Shown here piece after piece: positions 33,059 through 41,605 of a stretch of 64,000 nt of DNA. Position 1 is the first letter of the stretch, and each line of letters starts with the position of its first letter. The position numbers and the translations under genes are program-made. The stretch lies in the NCBI GenBank assembly GCA_905181625.1, contig CAJIYJ010000003.1, forward strand, positions 432,001 through 496,000, read 5' to 3'. Source of the DNA: an uncultured Flavobacteriaceae bacterium. GTDB taxonomy: Bacteria; Bacteroidota; Bacteroidia; Flavobacteriales; Flavobacteriaceae. The notes beneath the pieces were generated by a model, which did no database searches, had not been told where the DNA came from, and saw nothing but the letters and a program-made list of their open reading frames with translations.

Positions 33059-36000
33059 TTAAAATTTTAAGTTTACACCTACAGAAATAGACTTCAATGG
33101 TGGTGTGAATATTTCAAACGCACCAGTGTTTCTAGTCTCAGGATCAACAGTTAAATCAGGATCTTTCACCCAAGTAAATAAGTTAAGTCCTCTAACGCTA
33201 AACCCTACGTTGTCTAAACCTAATCTGTTAGCAATTTTTTGAGGAAGACTGTATCCCATAACAACATCTCTTAATCTTATAAAATCACCATCGTGTAAAA
33301 ATCTAGTTGTTGTTCCGGATCCAGTTCCAGAAGTGCTTGTGCTCCATCTCATTCTAGGAACTTCAGTAATATCACCAGGTTTTTGCCATCTTTCCAATAA
33401 TTTAGCAGCACCTTGGTAATATCTAGTGGATAGTAAGTTAGTTGATTCAGAATACCAGCTCCATCTTTCAAAAATCTTATGTCCACCTTGGAAGTAAAAG
33501 TTACCATCTAGGTAAAAATTCTTGAAATTTAATCTAGTACCTATACCACCAGAGTAAGTAGGGATTCTATTTCCTTGTACAGCCTGTGAAGCAGCTCCAT
33601 AGCTGTTTACAATCTCCATACTTGGGTCTGTTGCCCCACCTTTATAGTATCGAGGATCTCCTGTTGCAGAATCTACACCGGCCCAACCTCTTATATACCA
33701 AACACCAATTCCTTCTCCAGCTCTTGTTCTGTTATAGCTTCCATCTAAGTTAAGATCATTTCCTTGAGCATCTTTTGCTAAAGCTAAAACCTCGTTATCA
33801 TTAGTTGCATAATTTCCATAGACATTCCAAGAGAAGTCTCCTAGTCTAAGGATATCAGCAGATAATTCGATCTCTATTCCTTTGTTTTCAACTTCACCTA
33901 CATTTTGTGTTTGTGAACTGTGACCTGAAGTTGTTGATAAAGGAACACTTTGAAGTAAGTCATTTGTGTTTTTATTATAGTAACCAACAGAACCTGTGAT
34001 TCTATTATCAAATAAACCAAAATCAAGACCTACATCATAAAGTGTTTGTTTCTCCCATGATAAAAGTAAATTTCCAAAAGAAGATGGATACACAGCACCT
34101 TGATCATTATAACTATTACCGTATCCAAATAGGGATTGGTACGCGTTTAATCCAACACTGTTACTTCCAGTTTCTCCAATTGAAGCTCTAAACTTTAAGT
34201 TGTTAATCACTTTATTATCAGAGAAAAAGTTTTCATTAGTAACATTCCAAGCAACTCCTGCAGACCAGAAGTTTCCGAATCTGTATCCTAAAGCAAATCT
34301 TGAAGAACCTTCATTTTTAAAAGAAAAGTCTGCGATATACTTATCCATGTAAGAGTAATTTAATAACCCTAAATAAGAAAGTTGTTTCCAATCGCTCAAT
34401 CCACCATAAGCACTCTGGTTTGATCCAAAACTACCTACGTAATAAAGTCCTTCAGCAGCAACACCTTGACCTGATGATGAGTTAGTTGTACTTTTATTTT
34501 TTTGCCATTCCATTTGAGCTAAAGCAGAAATAAAGTGTACATCATTAATAGTCTTATCATATGATAAGGTATTAGTTAAAGCTAAAGTTTGTGTTCTATT
34601 TGTGCTCTGGTAAGAATAACCACCACTACCTGCTCCGTCTCCGTGAAATTGATTTCTGTATTCGTGAGAAGCACCTAAAACATAGTCAAGAGCGACTCTA
34701 GTACTAAATTTAAGATCATCAGTAAATTTATAATTTACTGTAGTATTAGAAATCATTCTAGTACCATCATTTTGCTGAATATTTTTTTCAGCTAAATAAA
34801 GCGTGTTAAACACACTAGTTGTAAGGTTGATGTTCCATGTTCCATCAGGGTTTTTTGGTTGTTGAAATGGACTCATAAATATTCTATTTGCTTGAGGAGC
34901 TCCAAAATAAGAACCTCCTTCGTGAATACCATTTTGAACTGAGTTTGTTACCCTGTTACTTGAAATGATATCAACTTTTCCAGCTTTTCTTCTATAAGTA
35001 AAAGATCCACTTATACTTTCAAAATCAGTACCAACAGATGTTCCAACCGTATTTTTATATCCTACAGACATTCTGAAATTTTCTTGAGCAGAACCTCCAG
35101 AAGCTGACAGGTCATAAGATTGGTAAGGAGCATCTTTTACTTTAATAAGATCTTCCCAGTTACCATCAACTCTTCCTCCAGCATCCCAAGCAGCAGCACC
35201 AGCAAAATTTGCTAGAGCGTAGTTAGTTGCTCTTTCTTTATCCCATCCAAAATCATTTATGATTGTCTCAGCACCAAGTTCAAGTCTCTCGTTTCCATTT
35301 AACATTCTACGCTCATCTAAAGCATAGTTTTGAAAACCATACGAAGTGGTTAAATTATATTTAACCTCACCAGCTGTACCAGATTTTGTAGTAATAACAA
35401 TAACACCATTTGACCCTCTTGCACCATAAGGAGCAGTTGCAGAAGCATCCTTAAGAACTGTAATACTTTCAATGTCAGAAGCATTAATCATAGATAAAAT
35501 ACCCATGTCAGTTAGTAAAGGACTAATAGTACTGTTGTTTACTGGAACACCATCAATTACAAATAAAGGGGAGTTTGATCCAGATATTGAACCTTCTCCT
35601 CTAATTCTAATTTCTTGTGGCGCACCAGGTGTACCTGATGTAGTAGCTACTCTTAAACCTGCAACACGACCTTGAAGCGCTTGATCCGGCGAGCTAAGTG
35701 CTATACCTTCAATAAGCTCAGAACTAACAACAACAGAGCTACTAGTTAATCTTTTACGATCTCTACTAGTAATACCCGTTACCACTACCTCTTCAAGTTC
35801 ATTGCTTGAATTAAGTTGTACATTAATTTTTGAAGAATTACCAACAGTAGTTGACTTACTATCAAATCCAACATAGCTAAAGACCAAAACGTCTCCAACA
35901 CTTGCTGAAATAGAATAATTACCGTCAAAATCAGTAGTTACACCATTTGAAGTGCCTTCTACTAATACTGTCGCTCCCGGAAGAGCAAGACTATTATCAT

Positions 36001-36094
36001 CAGAGACATTTCCTGTGATAGTAACATCTTGTGCAAATCCCCAAACAGACACCATCACTAAAGACAATGTCACAAAAAAGTTTAGTTTTTTCAT
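33059..36094 (-). CDS. susC: SusC/RagA family TonB-dependent outer membrane receptor
   Basis: A 1,011-residue TonB-dependent channel. The signal peptide ends at VWGFAQ. A carboxypeptidase-regulatory-like domain follows (DVTITGNVSDDNSLALPGAT...GNYSISASVGD), then a TonB-box-like EVVVTG segment and the plug domain (VAGLRVATTSGTPGAPQEIR, SPLFVIDGVPVNN). The beta-barrel ends in VGVNLKF, a normal outer-membrane C-terminus. It forms a complex with the SusD encoded 4 bp downstream. The pair imports an oligomer, probably a sugar or peptide. No extracytoplasmic sigma or hybrid two-component regulator is adjacent. Confidence 0.95.
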   Translation of the reverse strand: MKKLNFFVTLSLVMVSVWGFAQDVTITGNVSDDNSLALPGATVLVEGTSNGVTTDFDGNYSISASVGDVLVFSYVGFDSKSTTVGNSSKINVQLNSSNELEEVVVTGITSRDRKRLTSSSVVVSSELIEGIALSSPDQALQGRVAGLRVATTSGTPGAPQEIRIRGEGSISGSNSPLFVIDGVPVNNSTISPLLTDMGILSMINASDIESITVLKDASATAPYGARGSNGVIVITTKSGTAGEVKYNLTTSYGFQNYALDERRMLNGNERLELGAETIINDFGWDKERATNYALANFAGAAAWDAGGRVDGNWEDLIKVKDAPYQSYDLSASGGSAQENFRMSVGYKNTVGTSVGTDFESISGSFTYRRKAGKVDIISSNRVTNSVQNGIHEGGSYFGAPQANRIFMSPFQQPKNPDGTWNINLTTSVFNTLYLAEKNIQQNDGTRMISNTTVNYKFTDDLKFSTRVALDYVLGASHEYRNQFHGDGAGSGGYSYQSTNRTQTLALTNTLSYDKTINDVHFISALAQMEWQKNKSTTNSSSGQGVAAEGLYYVGSFGSNQSAYGGLSDWKQLSYLGLLNYSYMDKYIADFSFKNEGSSRFALGYRFGNFWSAGVAWNVTNENFFSDNKVINNLKFRASIGETGSNSVGLNAYQSLFGYGNSYNDQGAVYPSSFGNLLLSWEKQTLYDVGLDFGLFDNRITGSVGYYNKNTNDLLQSVPLSTTSGHSSQTQNVGEVENKGIEIELSADILRLGDFSWNVYGNYATNDNEVLALAKDAQGNDLNLDGSYNRTRAGEGIGVWYIRGWAGVDSATGDPRYYKGGATDPSMEIVNSYGAASQAVQGNRIPTYSGGIGTRLNFKNFYLDGNFYFQGGHKIFERWSWYSESTNLLSTRYYQGAAKLLERWQKPGDITEVPRMRWSTSTSGTGSGTTTRFLHDGDFIRLRDVVMGYSLPQKIANRLGLDNVGFSVRGLNLFTWVKDPDLTVDPETRNTGAFEIFTPPLKSISVGVNLKF

Positions 36095-36164
36095 ATATTA
36101 ATTTTTGATTATACACAAATATGTTAAATTTAAGTTAATAAAACAAAAATTATAAGGATTGTTT

Positions 36165-36204
36165 TATGTTAATTTCTTAGTATAATGTTGTTAAAATTAA
36201 CATA
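36165..36204. promoter_or_regulatory. Inverted repeat upstream of susC
   Basis: TATGTTAATTT (36165-36175) and AAATTAACATA (36194-36204) are an 11-bp perfect inverted repeat with an 18-base spacer, about 70 bp upstream of the susC start. Further TATGTTAA copies occur near 36120 and 36271. It may be an operator or a leader hairpin. Confidence 0.35.
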
Positions 36205-36311
36205 CTGATTATATTAGCCTATAAATATTGATAATAGTACAGTTATCTCTTATTATATTAATATTATCAATATGTTAAAGAATTATTATAATTTGAATAA
36301 AAATTAAAACT

Positions 36312-36743
36312 ATTAAAACAGCTAGTTTCAGCATATTAAAGAAAGAAGAAATGGAAGGGGCGGTGTCTATTGCTTTATTCGCATCAAACTTTAGTGATCT
36401 TAAATTTGAATACAAAGCTTTAGCTCCAAACTGGAAAATCCTTGATAAATTTAAAAGGAAAGTTATTTCTGAAGAAAAATTTATTTTGGCTTATAAAGAT
36501 CAATTAAATGAATTAAATGCTACAAGTGTGGTAGAACATTTGAGTTTTCTTACTGGAGGGGAAGAACCTGTGCTAATGTGTCATTGTCCCAAGACTAAAT
36601 TCTGTCACAGACATTTATTAGCAGATTGGTTAGAAAATAAACTAGGGATTCATATACAAGAATTTGGTTCTTCAGACCATATAAGAAAGGATGGTTATTT
36701 AATTAAAAAAGAGGAACCTTCCTTGTTTAAAAAAGAAGATTAA
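36312..36743 (+). CDS. DUF488 family protein, start codon unusual
   Basis: A small cytosolic protein with the DUF488 signature LMCHCPKTKFCHRHLLADWL (Cys and His residues of the family core) and EYKALAPNWKILDKFKRK. The first ATG, at 36351, begins after the expected first strand. The frame is open back to the stop at 36294 and encodes IKTASFSILKKEEMEG, which fits the family N-terminus. No ATG, GTG or TTG occurs in that stretch; ATT at 36312 or ATA at 36297 would be the start. The biochemical role of DUF488 is unknown; the Cys-His pattern suggests a redox or nucleic-acid function. Confidence 0.7.
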   Translation: MKTASFSILKKEEMEGAVSIALFASNFSDLKFEYKALAPNWKILDKFKRKVISEEKFILAYKDQLNELNATSVVEHLSFLTGGEEPVLMCHCPKTKFCHRHLLADWLENKLGIHIQEFGSSDHIRKDGYLIKKEEPSLFKKED

Positions 36744-36872
36744 AAAGGGGAAAAGTAGTAAACAATAGCTCCTCCAATAATTAATCCTTTTATAAACGAA
36801 ATCCATATCGCTGAGTATTTACATCCCAAAACTTTTTAATACCCTCTCTGTAAACTTTTTATGCCAATTCAT
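36740..36872 (-). pseudogene. Possible frameshifted small membrane protein gene
   Basis: From ATG 36872 the minus strand encodes MNWHKKFTERVLKSFG and then a stop. Shifting frame by one base near 36820 continues as CKYSAIWISFIKGLIIGG and a short C-terminal membrane segment to a TAA at 36740. Together this looks like a 43-residue single-helix protein of a kind common in flavobacteria. It overlaps the convergent DUF488 gene by 4 bp. It could be a decayed gene, a sequencing error or chance. Confidence 0.3.
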
Positions 36873-36889
36873 AAGTTATTTTGTCCAAC

Positions 36890-37813
36890 CTAATTGATTG
36901 TTTTTAAAACTACATTAAATAAATAATTTTCAAAATTAGACTTGTTTTCGATATTAGGAAGGTGTCCAGAATTAGGAACAAAATATTCAAACCTATTTGG
37001 AAAAACTTTGTTTAAATTTTCTTTAAAATCATTATATACTACTGCCAAGTCACTATCTCCCCATATTGTGTATATCGGTAGATTAATCTCACTAATTAAT
37101 AAATTTTCTTTATTTAAATTAACATGATTTTTTCTTGTAGAAATTAAAGCCCTTGCAAAACCTTTATAGTTTAAGAGCTCTTCGTACTTACCCTCCCAAC
37201 TTGGATAGTTTTCAGGATATTTAAAATCAAGTAATTGACCCTTTGATATGGTTGGATAATTTGTGGTTATGAAATCTTGAACTTCTTTATCAGTAACAAT
37301 ATTGCTAGAAATACTAGGATTATCATAAAAACTTGATGCTGAAACATAAATTAATTTTTCAACTAAGTTTGGTTTTATAGAGGCTAGTTTAGAAATAACT
37401 CTTCCTCCATTAGATAGACCTAAGAATGTGGCTTTTTTGATTTTTAAATGATTTAGTAGTTCTATAACCTGATTAGCGAACAAATCATCTGTATAATCAA
37501 TATTTGGATTATTTGAATATCCTCTTCCAAATAAATCTAACCTAATTACTCTATACCCTTTGTTTTTAGCAGCATTAAAAGTTTCGTCCCATATGTAAGA
37601 AGGAACAGAGAATCCATGTATAAATACTAACGTCTTTTCTTTGTTGTCATTCGCTAACTCATAATAGGTGTAGCCGTTACTTAGCTCTACAAAATTTCCA
37701 GAACTTATAGTAGATCTAAAATCATCATCTTTTACAACCGTCTCATAGTCAGTTTTTTGACATGATATAAACAGTAGTAACAGGGGAGTGGCTAATAAAA
37801 ATATTTTTTTCAT
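36890..37813 (-). CDS. Alpha/beta hydrolase lipoprotein
   Basis: A 307-residue envelope esterase or lipase-like enzyme. The signal MKKIFLLATPLLLLFISC ends in a lipidated Cys18. The oxyanion motif is FIHGFSVPSYIWDE, the nucleophile elbow is GLSNGG, an acidic residue is in IWGDSDLAV, and the catalytic His is in NSGHLPNIE. The fold resembles haloalkane dehalogenase/epoxide hydrolase relatives, but the substrate is unknown. It is transcribed alone and diverges from the EamA transporter with 68 bp between starts. Confidence 0.85.
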   Translation of the reverse strand: MKKIFLLATPLLLLFISCQKTDYETVVKDDDFRSTISSGNFVELSNGYTYYELANDNKEKTLVFIHGFSVPSYIWDETFNAAKNKGYRVIRLDLFGRGYSNNPNIDYTDDLFANQVIELLNHLKIKKATFLGLSNGGRVISKLASIKPNLVEKLIYVSASSFYDNPSISSNIVTDKEVQDFITTNYPTISKGQLLDFKYPENYPSWEGKYEELLNYKGFARALISTRKNHVNLNKENLLISEINLPIYTIWGDSDLAVVYNDFKENLNKVFPNRFEYFVPNSGHLPNIENKSNFENYLFNVVLKTIN

Positions 37814-37881
37814 GAATTAAGAAGATTGTGTGTTAATTAGATTATTTTTGCTTGCATTTTATAATACAAAATTAACAAAAT

Positions 37882-38775
37882 TTGAATAAAAGAAATTTAG
37901 GTTTTTTAGCTGCATTTGGAGCAACACTTATATATGGTTTTAACCATACTATTGCCAAAAATGTTATGCCTACTTATATAGAGCCTTTTGGTTTTATCTT
38001 TTTAAGAGTATTAGGCGCTTCATTATTGTTTTGGACTTTAAGTTTGTTTTTTAAAGGAAAATCGATTGAAAAAAAAGATTGGCCTAGGCTAGTTTTATGT
38101 TCTTTTCTTGGAATGGTTATAAACATGCTCGCTTTTTTTAAAGGATTAGAATTATCAACACCTGTGAATAGTTCGGTTTTAATTACTCTTGCTCCAATTT
38201 TAGTTTTTATTTTTTCAGCTTTAATTTTAAAAGAAAAGATTAGAGTAATGAAAGCTGTTGGAATTATAGCTGGTTTTATTGGAGCTTTAGTTTTGATTCT
38301 TTACACAGCAAAATCTGGAATGAATGCTCCAAACATTCCATTAGGAAATTCTTTATTTATTTTAAATTCTGCTTCTTATGGGTTGTACTTAGTTTTAATT
38401 AAGCCAATGATTGCGAAATATGATATTATTACTCTTTTAAAATGGCTATTTACAATAGGCTTTCTATTAAATCTGCCAATAACTTATAACGATTTCTCTA
38501 ATATTAATTTTACTACACTTCCTTTGTATGAGGCTATTCTTCCAATAGTATATGTAGTTGTTGGAACAACTTTTTTTACTTACTTGTTAAATGCCTATGC
38601 ATTAAAAAACTTAACAGCTTCCTCGGTAAGTTCATTTATTTACTTACAACCTATAGTAGGAATTGTTTATGCAATTGGAACAAAAAGTGATACGCTATCT
38701 CTAGTAAACGTTTTTGGAATGCTATTGATTTTTCTTGGGATCTACCTAGTAACCAAGAAGGTAGAAATAGATTAA
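37882..38775 (+). CDS. EamA family (DMT) transporter
   Basis: A 297-residue inner-membrane protein with ten predicted helices in two EamA repeats, the layout of drug/metabolite transporters. Repeat 1 ends with ALILKEKIRVMKAVGIIAGF and repeat 2 with SVSSFIYLQPIVGIVYA, the usual motifs near the end of each half. The start is TTG at 37882, directly preceding NKRNLGFLAAFGATL. The substrate is unknown. A strong hairpin 19 bp after the stop ends transcription. Confidence 0.86.
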   Translation: MNKRNLGFLAAFGATLIYGFNHTIAKNVMPTYIEPFGFIFLRVLGASLLFWTLSLFFKGKSIEKKDWPRLVLCSFLGMVINMLAFFKGLELSTPVNSSVLITLAPILVFIFSALILKEKIRVMKAVGIIAGFIGALVLILYTAKSGMNAPNIPLGNSLFILNSASYGLYLVLIKPMIAKYDIITLLKWLFTIGFLLNLPITYNDFSNINFTTLPLYEAILPIVYVVVGTTFFTYLLNAYALKNLTASSVSSFIYLQPIVGIVYAIGTKSDTLSLVNVFGMLLIFLGIYLVTKKVEID

Positions 38776-38794
38776 AATTTAGTATAAAAAAAAA

Positions 38795-38822
38795 CGACTA
38801 TTTCTGTTAACAGAAATAGTCG
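38795..38822. terminator. Strong terminator hairpin between EamA and cold shock genes
   Basis: CGACTATTTCTG pairs perfectly with CAGAAATAGTCG around TTAA (12 bp). On the minus strand it is followed by a long T run, so it mainly terminates the cold shock gene; on the plus strand GTGCTTTTT follows. Confidence 0.8.
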
Positions 38823-38884
38823 TGTGCTTTTTATTATTTAAATCTTTTGAGTTAAATAACTAAACCGGTGCCTTCTTAAAAAAA

Positions 38885-39079
38885 TTAGTCTATTTTCTTA
38901 ACGTTGATAGCACTTAATCCTTTTGGACCTTCTTCTAGTTCAAATTCAACTTTATCGTTTTCGTCGATTCTGTCAATTAGCCCTGATACGTGAACAAAAT
39001 GATCTTTTTCAATACCGTCTTCTTTGATAAAACCATAACCTTTTGATCCGTTGAAGAATTTTACAATTCCATTTTTCAT
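38885..39079 (-). CDS. Cold shock protein, CspA family
   Basis: A 64-residue OB-fold protein that binds single-stranded RNA and DNA. RNP1 is GSKGYGFI and RNP2 is HFVHVS, followed by the usual VEFELEEGPKGLSAINV strand. Csp proteins melt mRNA structure and support translation in the cold or during rapid growth. It is transcribed alone, ending in the strong hairpin at 38795-38822, about 60 bp past its stop. Confidence 0.94.
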   Translation of the reverse strand: MKNGIVKFFNGSKGYGFIKEDGIEKDHFVHVSGLIDRIDENDKVEFELEEGPKGLSAINVKKID

Positions 39080-39161
39080 ATTATATTATTTATTAAATTT
39101 CCAGCGAATTTAGGTTAAATTATGCGATTTATCTGTTTTTTTATTCATAATTTTAATAATT

Positions 39162-39779
39162 ATGGAAAATAAAATGAAACTTCATTGGGAAAATGTGTAT
39201 AATGAAAAAAACGAAAATGAGGTAAGTTGGTATCAAAAAGTTCCAAATATTTCATTAGATATTATAAAATCATTGGATTTAAATTTAAATTCTAAAATTA
39301 TTGATATTGGTGCTGGTGAGAGTAGGTTAGTAGATAATTTACTGGATTTAGGTTTTAATAATATTGATGTTTTAGATATTTCTAAAAAATCTATAGAAAA
39401 AGCACAAAAAAGATTAGGGTTAAAATCAGATAAAATTAATTGGATTGTTTCAGATATTAATGATTTTAAACCTGATGAAAAATATGATTTATGGCATGAT
39501 AGAGCGGCATTTCATTTTTTGAAAGACCCTGTTCAAATAAATAACTATGTAGTTTTAGCTAATTCATCTTTGAATAATAATGGTAAAATAGTTTTAGGTA
39601 CATTTTCTAGTAATGGTCCTTTAAAATGTAGTGGACTTGAAGTTTCTAGATATAACCAGAAATCTGTAAGTAATGTTTTTAGTAAGTGCTTTACTTTATT
39701 AAATTATCAGCATTCAAATCATCCAACCCCCTTTGATACTACCCAAGAATTTTTATTTTCTGTTTTATCTAAAAAATAA
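39162..39779 (+). CDS. Class I SAM-dependent methyltransferase
   Basis: A 205-residue Rossmann-type methyltransferase. SAM motif I is IIDIGAGESRLVDNLL, motif II is IDVLDISKKSIEKAQKR, and the post-II region has INWIVSDINDF. The start HWENVYNEKNENEVSWYQKV is typical of a flavobacterial group related to thiopurine/tellurite methyltransferases. The substrate is unknown. Its stop lies 2 bp from the convergent M81 gene. Confidence 0.82.
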   Translation: MENKMKLHWENVYNEKNENEVSWYQKVPNISLDIIKSLDLNLNSKIIDIGAGESRLVDNLLDLGFNNIDVLDISKKSIEKAQKRLGLKSDKINWIVSDINDFKPDEKYDLWHDRAAFHFLKDPVQINNYVVLANSSLNNNGKIVLGTFSSNGPLKCSGLEVSRYNQKSVSNVFSKCFTLLNYQHSNHPTPFDTTQEFLFSVLSKK

Positions 39780-39781
39780 AA

Positions 39782-41323
39782 TCATTGAGAAACTGGAACT
39801 AGACGAGAACTTAAATCAGGCTCTTCAATAAAATCATCAAGAGGAAACATAGGTCTTTTTATTCTTTTATAACCTAATCTACTAAGGTCTTGGTCAACTC
39901 CCCCAGGAGTTAATGCCATAATCCATCCTTTATTAATGTCATATAACTCAGGGACTAAGTATCCTATTTTTACAATTAGTATATCACATTCACGTGGATT
40001 TAAATCTAAATCAGTAAAATCTTTTTGATAATGATATGGCTTTCTTTTTTTTGTAACAATTACTGAAATACTACCTGTTTTAACAACTATTTCTGTTTCT
40101 GCATATTTGTCGCCATGCTTTATCGACTGTATAATTCCTTTTAGATTTATAGGCTTAGCGTAACGATCGTCAACTTCAGCTCCTACTAAGCCTTCAATGT
40201 AAGATCCTACCTTTAAATTTACTGCTTTTTCAATTAATTTTGGACCTGGTATTGAAGCGTAAATTAAAGAAGGTCCATTGGGATTTTTAAATTCACTTCT
40301 TTTTAATAATTCATTTAAAGTCCATGTTACATCTCCTGCACCTCCTGCAGTTGGATTATCACCCATGTCACTTATTATAAATGGCTTTGAATTACTGTTT
40401 ATAGCTAAGTCTAAACTTTCATTTAAACTTCCAACAGGTGCGACAAACTCAAATTGATCTCTTACATCCCAGAAGCTTTTGGCTAAGTATTCTGCAGATT
40501 TATTAACTGATTCTTTATCATCACCTGTAACAATTACAACTCCATGATTCCTAGGTTCATCTGCCCAAGCATACCCAATCCATATTGCTGCGTCAATAAC
40601 CCCCTTGTTTTTTGAAGTAGGCTCAACTTTTGCATAAAGACTTTTACCAGGTTCAATTCTGGTACTAGTTTTTTCGCCAGGCAATAGTATTGGGACTTCA
40701 ATTCTAGCTTTATAAAGTGGTTTCCCCTTTCCGTTTTCTAGTCTTTCAAGCAAGTTTTCAACTGCTCTTTTTTTAGATTCTATAGCGTCTTCATGAGGAG
40801 CCATTCGATAACAGGTGATTAAATCTGTTTCTTTTGTTAAGTCATAGGACACATTACCGTGTAGGTCCATTGAAGTTGAAATTAAGGTGCTATAGCCAAC
40901 AACGCCTCTAATTCTTTTAATAAAGTCACCTTCTGGATCATCAAGTCCTACCACACTCATAGCTCCATGAATATCAAAAAATAAACCGTCGTAAGGTAAA
41001 TTCTGTTCTAACATTTTTAATGTTTTTTGAACTAAAGCTTCATAAGCTTCTCTAGTCACTATTCCCCCAGGCAGAGCATGACCTCTTAAAGTAGGAATCC
41101 ACTGAGCACGAGCTCTATTTATAGAGTCTTTTTGTAAAAATGGATAATATGAAAAAACATCTTCTCCAACTTTAGATTTAAAATCTTCTTCATCTGTAAA
41201 AGCAGGTGAGAATGTGCTTGATTCAATAGCTAGACCAGCTATGGCAATTCTAGGTTTCACTGGGTAATTAGAACAAGAATAAAATAATATTATAGAAATA
41301 AATGTGAGAATTGTTTTTTTCAT
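39782..41323 (-). CDS. M81 family metallopeptidase (MlrC-like) lipoprotein
   Basis: A 513-residue lipoprotein: signal MKKTILTFISIILFYSC with lipidated Cys17. The mature part has the MlrC N-terminal domain (AGLAIESSTFSP, LFFDIHGAM, STSMDLHGNVS with metal-ligand-type Asp and His) and the C-terminal MlrC domain (ISDMGDNPTAGGAGDVTWTL, RECDILIVKIGY). MlrC hydrolyses linearised microcystin, but most relatives act on unknown substrates. A lipid anchor implies action at the envelope. It is followed upstream by a small PhnA-like gene on the same strand, 11 bp away. Confidence 0.86.
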   Translation of the reverse strand: MKKTILTFISIILFYSCSNYPVKPRIAIAGLAIESSTFSPAFTDEEDFKSKVGEDVFSYYPFLQKDSINRARAQWIPTLRGHALPGGIVTREAYEALVQKTLKMLEQNLPYDGLFFDIHGAMSVVGLDDPEGDFIKRIRGVVGYSTLISTSMDLHGNVSYDLTKETDLITCYRMAPHEDAIESKKRAVENLLERLENGKGKPLYKARIEVPILLPGEKTSTRIEPGKSLYAKVEPTSKNKGVIDAAIWIGYAWADEPRNHGVVIVTGDDKESVNKSAEYLAKSFWDVRDQFEFVAPVGSLNESLDLAINSNSKPFIISDMGDNPTAGGAGDVTWTLNELLKRSEFKNPNGPSLIYASIPGPKLIEKAVNLKVGSYIEGLVGAEVDDRYAKPINLKGIIQSIKHGDKYAETEIVVKTGSISVIVTKKRKPYHYQKDFTDLDLNPRECDILIVKIGYLVPELYDINKGWIMALTPGGVDQDLSRLGYKRIKRPMFPLDDFIEEPDLSSRLVPVSQ

Positions 41324-41334
41324 GTTAATTAGTA

Positions 41335-41541
41335 TTATTTTTTTACAAATTCTGTTTTAAGTACAATGCTCATTTTGTTTACTCTACAATCAATTTCACT
41401 TTCGCTATCTGTAAGTCTAATGTTTTTAACTGTTGTCCCTCTTTTTAGAGTAGTGGAGGTGCCTTTTAGTTTCAAGTCTTTAATGAGCTTTACAGTATCT
41501 CCATCTTTCAACTCGTTATTGTTTGCATCTTTTACGATCAT
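41335..41541 (-). CDS. PhnA/YjdM C-terminal-domain protein
   Basis: A 68-residue protein matching the C-terminal half of YjdM/PhnA: VKDANNNELKDGDTVKLIKD, KGTSTTLKRGTTVKNIRL and the end VLKTEFVKK. The N-terminal zinc-ribbon half of YjdM is absent, so this is the short SH3-like form found in several Bacteroidota. Despite the old name it is not needed for phosphonate use; the function is unknown. It precedes the M81 gene by 11 bp, and they may be co-transcribed. Confidence 0.85.
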   Translation of the reverse strand: MIVKDANNNELKDGDTVKLIKDLKLKGTSTTLKRGTTVKNIRLTDSESEIDCRVNKMSIVLKTEFVKK

Positions 41542-41605
41542 TATTATGTTTTAAATTAAATATAACTTTAATTGTTATAAATTTAATTATACAATTTTAA
41601 TATTT

